Source of the DNA: Verrucomicrobiota bacterium | GTDB lineage: Bacteria > Verrucomicrobiota > Verrucomicrobiia > Limisphaerales > UBA1100 | Length of the DNA: 5,292 nucleotides | Assembly: GCA_028872645.1 (NCBI GenBank) | Contig: JAPKDK010000213.1 | Coordinates: 1 to 5,292, forward strand | Direction of reading: 5' to 3' | Shown: positions 1 through 5,292 of the stretch, one piece after another | Layout: each line of letters opens with the position of its first letter | Position numbering within the stretch: the stretch's first letter is position 1 | Program-made: the position numbers and the translations under genes | Notes under the pieces: model-generated | What the model was told of the DNA's origin: nothing | Seen by the model: the letters and a program-made list of their open reading frames with translations, nothing else | Databases searched by the model: none

Positions 1-59
1 TTTGGCAAACCCCAGTTGGGATTGCTTTCGATGCGTGAGGTAATGAGTAGGCTGATCAT
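1..59 (-). CDS. Probable N-terminal fragment of the next gene in the operon, cut by the window edge
   Basis: Two bases after the TAA of the sulfotransferase-like gene, an ATG at 57-59 opens a frame that stays open to the window edge for 19 codons, reading MISLLITSRIESNPNWGLP. A hydrophobic strand followed by a polar loop would suit the first beta strand of a GT-A-type glycosyltransferase, which would fit a glycan-modification operon. The fragment is too short for a family assignment. There is no clear Shine-Dalgarno, so the case rests on tight spacing and on a plausible N-terminus. Chance openness over 19 codons is possible. Confidence 0.5.
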   Translation of the reverse strand, partial: MISLLITSRIESNPNWGLP

Positions 60-61
60 GC

Positions 62-868
62 TTATACAGTGTTTGAGTTTCGTTTACCCAGCAGATCGCC
101 CAATTTTTCACGCGCGGAAAGCCGGTCAGCGGATTTGTAGCGGGCGTGGGTGCGTGCCCATTCGCCGTTGGATTCATAATCCCATTGGCGCATTACGCCG
201 CCTAATCCTTTGTGGAATTTCAGCGCCACGTCGCCATCAAATTGATTGGCCCAGTCACCGGAAATGCCCTTGCGGAACATGTACTGCGTGCGCACGGTTT
301 TCCCCATTTGGCCGCGCCGGCGTTGGGTGACTTTTTCGAAACTGTGCCGCGCACACGATTCTTGCAGCGCGGCGTCGGTGGCCGGCACTTCGGCAAAATC
401 CAAAATGCGCCGTAATCCGGCGGGAATATTTCGCTTCAATTCCTCAAACGTGAGGTTTATCACATTGGCCTGCTCAAGTGCCCGCCAAGAATTTGCATCG
501 TCAAATAAATCAAAAAAATCAGAGTCTTTATCCACATACTCGAGATACAATTCGGTTTCAGTTTTATCCTCATCATACAACCCACAATGGATGGCGTCTT
601 TCACGTGCGACACCAGCACATCACGTGGGTCGCGCGTGAGGCAGATAAATCGAAAATCATCCCGTGCCACGAAATCGCCAAAGAGCTCCGGCCCGCTGTG
701 CGTCCAGTGGAATGCGCGTTTGCCCGCGGCGACATCTGCCGCCAACTTTTCCAGTTCCAAAGGGCCGGAGAAAAAATCGCAGCCCGACGCCTTCGCGAAT
801 TCCTCCAGCACCGGCATCACAATGGACGCCCCTGCGTTGGGTAGATTGTAAAAAACAACGTGTTTCAT
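62..868 (-). CDS. Stand-alone sulfotransferase-fold protein, paralogue of the C-terminal domain of the upstream fusion
   Basis: The protein has 268 residues, near the normal size for a single cytosolic-type sulfotransferase domain, and no signal peptide or membrane segment. The motif order is HVVFYNLPNAGAS (3-15), FHWTH (53-57, candidate catalytic His57), FICLTRDPRDVLVS (74-87), WRALEQ (128-133), HSFE (175-178) and FRKGISGDWANQFDG (198-212). The TRDPRD...S and RKG motifs are those that bind the 3'-phosphate of PAPS in the sulfotransferase family. The lysine usual in the first loop is absent. The same blocks recur almost unchanged in the fused domain of the kinase gene, so the two arose by duplication. 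A C-terminal tail of about 27 mostly basic residues follows. It is probably a group transferase using the same activated donor; donor and acceptor are inferred. It starts 4 nt after the methyltransferase stop. Confidence 0.83.
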   Translation of the reverse strand: MKHVVFYNLPNAGASIVMPVLEEFAKASGCDFFSGPLELEKLAADVAAGKRAFHWTHSGPELFGDFVARDDFRFICLTRDPRDVLVSHVKDAIHCGLYDEDKTETELYLEYVDKDSDFFDLFDDANSWRALEQANVINLTFEELKRNIPAGLRRILDFAEVPATDAALQESCARHSFEKVTQRRRGQMGKTVRTQYMFRKGISGDWANQFDGDVALKFHKGLGGVMRQWDYESNGEWARTHARYKSADRLSAREKLGDLLGKRNSNTV

Positions 869-872
869 AAAT

Positions 873-1619
873 TTAATCCTTCAATTGCGCGGCCCACAGG
901 CGCGTGGTGTAGCCCACCCCCAGCACTTTGCCGTGCCCCGCGGTGATCGCTTCGATGCCGCCGATGATGCCCGCGAAAGCTTCTCCCGCCTGGCGTTGGA
1001 GCGTGCCGTGCGAGCGCCACGCTTCCACGTATGCCTCCGCCGGAACGCGTGCCACATACGAGGCTTCAATAAAAATCGGTTCTCCAAAAAGGCCGCTTTC
1101 GCGGATGACTTCTGTTTGGTCTTCCCGTCGCGTGCCGTAGCCGTAGCCGTCGATGCGGCTTTTGATGTAATCTTCCACCTCGGCTTGAAGCGAATGGTTC
1201 AGATCACGGTGGTTCCACAAACAGGCAAACCAACCATTCGGCCGCAGGATGCGTTGTGTTTCGCGCAGGGCTTCCGGGCGGTCGGTGGTGTTAAAGGATG
1301 ACCCGAATGTCACCGCGTCAAAAGCGTTATCCGGTTGGCCGGTAGCCTCGCCGGTACCCACGTGCCATTGCACGGGTTTGTTGGCGGTGACGCGCATACC
1401 CACCGCGCGCATTGCGTCGTTGGGCTCCACGGCAGCGACATTGCAGCCGCGCGCCATGAGTAACTTGGTGAGATGCGCGGAGCCCGCACCCACGTCGCAC
1501 ACGGCGGCATCCTGCCGCAGCTCGGCGAGGTCACAAAAACGCACCACCGCTTCCACGGCATAGTCCGGCCGATTCAAATAATGCGGCGCCAGTTCGGTAT
1601 AGTCCCATTCTGTTTTCAT
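873..1619 (-). CDS. Class I SAM-dependent methyltransferase; candidate phosphoramidate O-methyltransferase
   Basis: This 248-residue protein has a Rossmann methyltransferase core. Motif I is CDVGAGSAHL (41-50), the acidic residue after the second strand is Glu65 in AAVEPND, and AFDAVTFGSSFN (99-110) and RILRPNGWFACLW (123-135) are the motif II/III strands of the Methyltransf_11 type. The N-terminus WDYTELAPHYLNRPDY is a cap seen in small-molecule methyltransferases. There is no membrane segment. It starts one base after the stop of the kinase-sulfotransferase gene and lacks a clear ribosome binding site, so coupled translation is likely. C. jejuni places methyltransferases Cj1419 and Cj1420 beside the same donor genes to supply the O-methyl group of MeOPN. 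A similar job is the natural guess here, but methylation of the glycan acceptor is equally possible from sequence. Confidence 0.88.
   Translation of the reverse strand: MKTEWDYTELAPHYLNRPDYAVEAVVRFCDLAELRQDAAVCDVGAGSAHLTKLLMARGCNVAAVEPNDAMRAVGMRVTANKPVQWHVGTGEATGQPDNAFDAVTFGSSFNTTDRPEALRETQRILRPNGWFACLWNHRDLNHSLQAEVEDYIKSRIDGYGYGTRREDQTEVIRESGLFGEPIFIEASYVARVPAEAYVEAWRSHGTLQRQAGEAFAGIIGGIEAITAGHGKVLGVGYTTRLWAAQLKD
877..882 (-). promoter_or_regulatory. Ribosome binding site for the stand-alone sulfotransferase-like gene
   Basis: The minus strand reads GAAGGA, then an 8-nt spacer, then the ATG at 866-868. The site is embedded in the last codons of the methyltransferase gene (Lys-Asp-stop). It supports the chosen start and suggests that the downstream gene is initiated on its own. 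Confidence 0.7.
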
Positions 1620-1620
1620 A

Positions 1621-3066
1621 TTAGTTTAAATCAATTCTGGGTTTGGATTGGAAAAGGTTTTTGATTTGTTGATCGGGGTTAAAGCGCGTCGGCGCGGTGA
1701 GCCCGTTGATGCGCACGGTCATTTGTTCCAGCTGCAACATGCTCGCAAATAGAGTGCCGTCGAACGGCGTGCTGGGCCGTTCGTCGCGGCAGCGTTGGAC
1801 GTGGGTCTCGGCCCATTGGTCGGTCGGTTCGTGGCCCCAGGCGCGCAGGTAACGGCCGAAGCGGCGCTGGAATAGCCGCGCGGTTTGGCCGTCGAAATGA
1901 TTGGCCCAATCGCCGGTGATGCCTTTGCGATACATGAATTGGCCGCGCAAAGTGTGGCCGTTTTCGCCACGCGCCCGCCCGGTGATTTGCTCGAAGCTGT
2001 GTTTTTGGCAAAGCGCGCTAACCGTTGCGGAGCTGGCGGGAATACCGATGAAATCCATCAACTGCCGCACTGTGGCTGGGATGTCGGTTTTTATAGCCGT
2101 AAAATCCAGTTGAAAAACATTGGGCTGCTCCAGCGCGCGCCAGGCGTGGGCTTGCTCGAACCACTGATTGAAGCCGGATCGAATGGCTTCCTGAAATAGT
2201 TGATGCTCGGGTTTGCCTTCGTGGCTGCCGGCTTGGATGATGTCTTTTATATAGGACACCAAAACGTCGCGCGGATCGCGGGTGAGGCAAATGAAGCGGA
2301 CATCTTCGCGGTCGAGCTCGGCGGCGAATGTTTCCAGCGGATGATGGGTCCAATGGAACACGGGATCGCCGGACTTGAGCATGGAAGAAAAGCGATGCGT
2401 CTCGTCGGGGCTGGAGAGCTTGGCGTAGGCTTGGGTTTCGAGCAACTCCTCGAGGATGGGCACCAGCGCGGAGGCACCGGAGTTGGGGAGGTTATAAAAA
2501 ACCACGTGCGGCCGTTGCGAAAGCGGATGCAGGCCGAGGGCGGAACGCAGGAGTTCATTTGCCAGTTCGGTTGCCGACCGCAGTGGTGGGTTGTTGTTCA
2601 GTACTAAATCGGGTTGGGCGGGGCGATCGTATTCGAGGTCGAATCCGGCCACATTTTTGACTTCCCCGCGAGCGGCTCGGCCGTAAAGGCCGCGGGCATC
2701 GCGTTGGCATAATTCGGCCCAGTCGACATCCACCCAAGTTTCAAAATAATTCGGCAAATGGGCTCGGTTCCATTCGTGGATTTCGTGAAAGAGCGACATC
2801 GTGGGCACGATGACGGTTTGCCCTTGCTCGGCAAGCAACTGCGCGAGGCGGCTGATGCGGTAGGCGTTGGCAAGGCGACTGGTGACGTCGTGGCCGGTTT
2901 TGGAATCGGCGATCGCGGCGCGCACGGCATCGCCATCGAGCACCACGGGGCGCTCGCCACGCGCGCGCAATTGCCCGGCGGCGGCGGCGGCGATGGTGCT
3001 TTTTCCGGAGCCGGAAAGTCCGGTAATCCAAAGCACGCGGCCTTCGTTGTTTAAGTTTTCGGTCAT
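1621..3066 (-). CDS. Bifunctional fusion: CysC-like kinase (probable cytidine diphosphoramidate kinase, Cj1415-like) plus sulfotransferase-fold domain
   Basis: The protein has 481 residues from the ATG at 3064-3066. An ATG at 3093 is in frame, but the chosen start overlaps the upstream stop as ATGA and gives a normal kinase N-terminus. Residues 10 to about 160 are a CysC/APS-kinase-like domain: Walker A GLSGSGKST (16-24), LDGDAVR around 43-49, PTMSLFHEIHEWNR (88-101) and RDARGLY (122-128). From about 186 to 421 lies a sulfotransferase-like domain: YNLPNSGAS (191-199), FHWTH (237-241, with the candidate catalytic His241), ICLTRDPRDVLVS (259-271), and RKGITGDWANHFDG (380-393). The last roughly 55 residues match nothing I recognise. 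By analogy with Cj1415, the kinase would add a 3'-phosphate to CDP-amidate. The fused domain would use that PAPS-like product. A conventional APS kinase-sulfotransferase fusion is the main alternative. No ATP sulfurylase is visible, and the genes around it favour the phosphoramidate pathway. Confidence 0.87.
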   Translation of the reverse strand: MTENLNNEGRVLWITGLSGSGKSTIAAAAAGQLRARGERPVVLDGDAVRAAIADSKTGHDVTSRLANAYRISRLAQLLAEQGQTVIVPTMSLFHEIHEWNRAHLPNYFETWVDVDWAELCQRDARGLYGRAARGEVKNVAGFDLEYDRPAQPDLVLNNNPPLRSATELANELLRSALGLHPLSQRPHVVFYNLPNSGASALVPILEELLETQAYAKLSSPDETHRFSSMLKSGDPVFHWTHHPLETFAAELDREDVRFICLTRDPRDVLVSYIKDIIQAGSHEGKPEHQLFQEAIRSGFNQWFEQAHAWRALEQPNVFQLDFTAIKTDIPATVRQLMDFIGIPASSATVSALCQKHSFEQITGRARGENGHTLRGQFMYRKGITGDWANHFDGQTARLFQRRFGRYLRAWGHEPTDQWAETHVQRCRDERPSTPFDGTLFASMLQLEQMTVRINGLTAPTRFNPDQQIKNLFQSKPRIDLN

Positions 3067-3833
3067 GCGGTCACAGTGTCTTCCCAGCGCCAATCATGAT
3101 CCCAATTGGGACGGCCGAGGCGCTCTTCGTACAGGCGTAGGTCGGTTTCGCTATCCACTTCGCACCATCGGCCTTGAGTGGGGGTGGCGTTGATTTCCGC
3201 GCCGTCTTCGAGCAATAGCTGGAGCAGCGAAGTCATATCCAGCCGGTCGCGCCGCGCCTTGGGCAGGTCGTCGAGGATCACCTCGATGCGGCGCCAACCG
3301 GCTGGAGAAATTTTGAGTAGGCCCATATATTGACCTTCGATGTCGGTGACCTCATCCGCGCGATCGCCGATGGATTGGAGCGCGCCATTGTCGCGCAGTC
3401 GGAAGGTTTCGGCGTCTTCCAGCGGATCGGAAAAGCGTTCGCGCCAGAGCGGCAGCCATTCCTGATCATAACTGATGACCAATTCGCCGTTGTTAAAAAT
3501 AAGTTGCTCAAGAATGGCGGGGTGATAAACGATGTCGGAATAAGACACGATGCAGTCATCGCGCTGGAGCCATTGGCTGGCGCAGGCGAGGGTGCTCACC
3601 ATGTTGGTGCGGGCCCACTCGGGGTTTTCAAACCAAATGCAATCGGCGGGGTTAAGCGATTCGGCGAGGTAACCGCGCACGATGGCGATGTCGCGAATGC
3701 CGGCGGCGCGCAGTGCTCCCAGTTGCCACTCGAGCAACGTGCGCCCGGCGAAAGGCGTGAGGCATTTCGGGTGATCTTCGGTGAGGCCTCCCATTCGGGA
3801 GCCGCGACCGGCTGCTAAAATGATTGCGCGCAT
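3063..3833 (-). CDS. NTP_transferase-family nucleotidyltransferase; probable CTP:phosphoglutamine cytidylyltransferase (Cj1416-like)
   Basis: The 256-residue protein starts MRAIILAAGRGSRMG, the nucleotide-binding signature of the GT-A-like nucleotidyltransferase family, followed by HPKCLTPFAG with the conserved Lys23. NMVSTL (77-82), SYSDIVY with Asp100, and EVDSETDL with Asp227 and Asp231 correspond to the base-pocket and metal-binding positions seen in LicC-like cytidylyltransferases. Length and motif order are normal for a single-domain enzyme. The family usually activates sugar or choline phosphates. Sitting between a Cj1417-like hydrolase and a CysC-like kinase, it most likely matches Cj1416, which joins CTP and L-glutamine phosphate to give CDP-glutamine and pyrophosphate. 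CTP rather than another NTP cannot be proved from sequence alone. The start follows a strong GGAAGGA site, and the TGA stop overlaps the next ATG in an ATGA arrangement. Confidence 0.88.
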   Translation of the reverse strand: MRAIILAAGRGSRMGGLTEDHPKCLTPFAGRTLLEWQLGALRAAGIRDIAIVRGYLAESLNPADCIWFENPEWARTNMVSTLACASQWLQRDDCIVSYSDIVYHPAILEQLIFNNGELVISYDQEWLPLWRERFSDPLEDAETFRLRDNGALQSIGDRADEVTDIEGQYMGLLKISPAGWRRIEVILDDLPKARRDRLDMTSLLQLLLEDGAEINATPTQGRWCEVDSETDLRLYEERLGRPNWDHDWRWEDTVTA

Positions 3834-3837
3834 TTTT

Positions 3838-4482
3838 TTATTCCTTCCAACCTAAAGTAGTACACAGCAGGTTCCGATCCAGTTGCGCCTGCAAGTTATC
3901 CCCATCGCGTTCGGGATGCCATTGCACAGCGGCGATGGGTGCGGCGCGGTGGCGCACGGCCTCCACGCAGCCATCATCGCTGGCGGCCAGCAGTTCGAGC
4001 GATGGGGCAAGTGTGTTCGCGGGCACGGCCCAGTTGTGAAATGAATTTACCGTGGCGCGTCCGGGCGCATCAAATTCCAGCAAGTCTGTTCGCAAATGCA
4101 CGGTGTGTTTTTGGGCTAGATGAGTTTTGGGTTCGCATCGGCGCAGTGCGCCTCCGCCGCGTTGTTGCAGCAATTGCATCCCACGGCACACACCAAAAAC
4201 CGGCAGTGCGTTGCGCACGGCGTGGTCGATCACGGTGTTCTCGGTCTGGTCGCGTACGGGACAAGTGCCAAGGTCATTGCCGCCGGACAAAATAAACCCA
4301 TCGAGCTGCCAATGCTGGATGAACTCCGCCACTGCCGCGCCGAGGTTTGGGATGGGCACCCACGCCACATCCGGTGCGAGCGCGGCCATATAGCGCGCCC
4401 AATCCTGGGCCAAGCAATCGCGCAGTTCATCGGAACCGGCGGATTGTCCTACTCTCATTGTGATGCCAATACGTTCAGCCAT
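3838..4482 (-). CDS. Class I glutamine amidotransferase-like hydrolase (peptidase C26); probable gamma-glutamyl-CDP-amidate hydrolase (Cj1417-like)
   Basis: This is a 214-residue single-domain protein. The frame opens further upstream at 4569, but I place the start at the ATG at 4480-4482. It gives an N-terminus MAERIGITMRV that begins the expected first beta strand, and it overlaps the previous stop by 8 nt. Visible landmarks are SGGND (66-70), the nucleophile elbow GVCRGMQ with catalytic Cys99, VNSFHNWAV (145-153), and QWHPE with His189 and Glu191 completing the Cys-His-Glu triad. The layout resembles gamma-glutamyl-GABA hydrolases, with no synthetase domain attached. In C. jejuni the equivalent Cj1417 cleaves CDP-L-glutamine to L-glutamate and cytidine diphosphoramidate, and the neighbours here support that role. 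The alternative is hydrolysis of another gamma-glutamyl amide. No good ribosome binding site precedes the start, so translation is probably coupled to the upstream gene. Confidence 0.88.
   Translation of the reverse strand: MAERIGITMRVGQSAGSDELRDCLAQDWARYMAALAPDVAWVPIPNLGAAVAEFIQHWQLDGFILSGGNDLGTCPVRDQTENTVIDHAVRNALPVFGVCRGMQLLQQRGGGALRRCEPKTHLAQKHTVHLRTDLLEFDAPGRATVNSFHNWAVPANTLAPSLELLAASDDGCVEAVRHRAAPIAAVQWHPERDGDNLQAQLDRNLLCTTLGWKE
3842..3848 (-). promoter_or_regulatory. Ribosome binding site for the nucleotidyltransferase gene
   Basis: The minus strand reads GGAAGGA, then an 8-nt A/T-rich spacer, then the ATG at 3831-3833. The site lies inside the last codons of the amidotransferase gene. 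It fixes the nucleotidyltransferase start and gives that gene its own initiation signal despite the 4-nt intergenic gap. Confidence 0.75.
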
Positions 4483-5292
4483 AAATAGGTCGGAGTAATT
4501 TCGCCGCGCCATCGAGCTCCACCCGGTTGGCGGCGACAATGCGTTCAAAAGTTTGTTCGCCCACGCCAATGGCCGCGGGCAGGCCGAGCTCGGCGCAGCG
4601 GATGGTCATGTGGCTATTGGCGCCGCCGAACTTGCTGACAAGGCCGGCGATGTTGCGTGTGAAAATCCAGTCAAATCCCGGATCGGCATTTTCGATGCAA
4701 ATGATGCGACCGCTCAGTTGGCCGTGGCCGCGGGATTGGTTACCGAGCCGCAGTGGCTCGCCTTCCACGTGGCGGTTGCCGACAAAGTTGGGCGCGCTAC
4801 GGTGCAGCGGCACTACATAAAAATCGCCCGGATCTCGGATGAGATAGCCGAGGCGAATGCCGTCCACGTTTTCCTGTTCGCGTCGGCGTTGTTCCACAAG
4901 ATCTTCAAAGTGCAGCTCGGGATCATTCAGCACCGGGCTGACGAGGTGATTGAGTAAATCCTGCACCGTGAGATGCGAGAGCGCGTCGCGGTCCAGCCGC
5001 GTGTCGCTGCCCCAATGCGCGATCAACTCCAGCGCATCGGAAAGGTGTCGTGTGAAAATGAACTTGGCACGCTCACGCTCGGTGATGGCTCGGCGCGCGT
5101 ACTCGATGAACTGCCCCGGCTCCACTTCCGGCATTCCCGCCTCGGCAAAAAGTTCCTCAAACAATTGCGCCTCCGCGCTAGTGAGCGGGAAAATCGTATC
5201 ACTCGTCGCCGGCTCGGGCTGGGCGGTGGCGGCAAATAAATCATCGCGTTGATCGTAACGCGGCGAGGTGATGTCATACGTGCCCGGCCGCA
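4475..5292 (-). CDS. PEP-synthase-like phosphotransferase, C-terminal part; probable L-glutamine kinase (Cj1418-like), 5' end outside window
   Basis: The frame is open to the right edge and reads 271 codons to a TGA stop, so the gene is partial. Its visible start begins RPGTYDITSPRYD. A TTG at 5162-5164 could be read as a start, but coding-like sequence continues upstream of it, so I reject it. The C-terminus carries the mobile phosphohistidine domain of PEP-utilising enzymes. The motif GGANSHMTIR is followed by CAELGLPAAIGVG, and the His codon at 4610-4612 would be the residue that is transiently phosphorylated. In this family an N-terminal ATP-grasp domain phosphorylates that His, which passes the phosphate to the substrate. 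PEP synthase uses pyruvate, whereas C. jejuni Cj1418 uses the amide nitrogen of L-glutamine. The three downstream families match Cj1417, Cj1416 and Cj1415 in order, so glutamine kinase is the preferred reading. The ATP-grasp part is not visible. The family call is firm; the substrate is inferred from context. Confidence 0.85.
   Translation of the reverse strand, partial: RPGTYDITSPRYDQRDDLFAATAQPEPATSDTIFPLTSAEAQLFEELFAEAGMPEVEPGQFIEYARRAITERERAKFIFTRHLSDALELIAHWGSDTRLDRDALSHLTVQDLLNHLVSPVLNDPELHFEDLVEQRRREQENVDGIRLGYLIRDPGDFYVVPLHRSAPNFVGNRHVEGEPLRLGNQSRGHGQLSGRIICIENADPGFDWIFTRNIAGLVSKFGGANSHMTIRCAELGLPAAIGVGEQTFERIVAANRVELDGAAKLLRPIYG

Larger units (their letters stand above)
1..5292 (-). 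other. Single collinear operon for a phosphoramidate-type modification
   Basis: All supported genes lie on the minus strand with junctions of 8 nt overlap, 4 nt gap, 4 nt overlap (ATGA), 1 nt gap, 4 nt gap and 2 nt gap, in transcription order. No internal spacer is long enough for a conventional promoter or terminator, so one transcript entering from the right edge is the simplest model. There is no stretch of 300 bases without a gene. Co-transcription itself is inferred. Confidence 0.8.

Noticed and set aside
11..20. Small palindrome CCCAGTTGGG as a possible terminator after the last complete gene.
   Set aside because: The stem is only about four pairs with a 2-nt loop, no U-tract follows, and it falls inside the apparent next reading frame.
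246..851. Long plus-strand open frame (201 codons) opposite the stand-alone transferase.
   Set aside because: It lies fully antisense to a gene with clear family motifs, has low-complexity Ser/Arg-rich content, and shows no recognisable domain. The same holds for the other plus-strand frames in the window.
62..3066. Ordinary PAPS-dependent sulfation system (APS kinase plus sulfotransferases).
   Set aside because: It remains the main alternative, but no ATP sulfurylase is visible. The genes upstream are a glutamine-kinase-like enzyme, a C26 hydrolase and a nucleotidyltransferase, which sulfation does not need. The phosphosulfate-loop lysine is also missing in both transferase domains.
3067..3093. 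In-frame upstream ATG that would lengthen the kinase fusion by nine residues.
   Set aside because: The later ATG forms the usual ATGA overlap with the preceding gene and gives a normal CysC-type N-terminus.
4483..4569. Upstream start that would add 29 residues to the amidotransferase-like protein.
   Set aside because: The extra residues lie over the well-conserved C-terminus of the preceding gene and do not look like part of the fold, which begins at MAERIGI.
5162..5164. TTG as the start of the PEP-synthase-like gene, making it a short complete protein.
   Set aside because: The frame continues without a stop to the window edge with coding-like sequence (RPGTYDITSPRYD), so the gene is truncated by the window.

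Overview
The window is a single block of seven minus-strand reading frames. Five are complete, one is cut by the right edge, and a likely seventh is cut by the left edge. Gaps between genes are at most 4 nt, and two junctions overlap. The layout is that of one operon transcribed from right to left, with its promoter outside the window. GC content is moderately high, and there is no mobile element, RNA gene or CRISPR array. The host cannot be identified from this stretch. Codon use and Shine-Dalgarno-like sites suit a moderately GC-rich, probably Gram-negative bacterium, and I would not go further.

In transcription order (high to low coordinates) the genes are: (1) 4475-5292, the C-terminal part of a PEP-synthase-like enzyme with a phosphohistidine domain; (2) 3838-4482, a class I glutamine amidotransferase-like hydrolase (peptidase C26 family); (3) 3063-3833, a nucleotidyltransferase of the sugar-phosphate type; (4) 1621-3066, a CysC-like kinase fused to a sulfotransferase-fold domain; (5) 873-1619, a class I SAM-dependent methyltransferase; (6) 62-868, a stand-alone sulfotransferase-fold protein paralogous to the C-terminal half of gene 4; (7) 1-59, the first codons of a further gene.

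Genes 1 to 4 have the same families in the same order as Campylobacter jejuni Cj1418-Cj1417-Cj1416-Cj1415. Those enzymes make the activated donor of the O-methyl phosphoramidate (MeOPN) capsule modification. L-glutamine kinase makes glutamine N-phosphate, a CTP-dependent cytidylyltransferase makes CDP-glutamine, an amidotransferase-like hydrolase releases glutamate to leave cytidine diphosphoramidate, and a CysC-like kinase adds a 3'-phosphate. A methyltransferase is also present, as in C. jejuni. The inference is that this operon makes a phosphoramidate-modified (perhaps O-methylated) surface glycan or small molecule.

The most unusual part is what follows the donor pathway. The last kinase is fused to a sulfotransferase-like domain, and a second such protein is encoded downstream. 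Both keep the motifs that read the nucleotide 3'-phosphate in PAPS-dependent sulfotransferases, but both have lost the lysine of the loop that contacts the 5'-phosphosulfate. This suggests sulfotransferase-fold enzymes re-purposed to move a phosphoramidyl group from 3'-phospho-CDP-amidate, with donor synthesis and transfer joined in one polypeptide. This is inference and needs biochemical proof.
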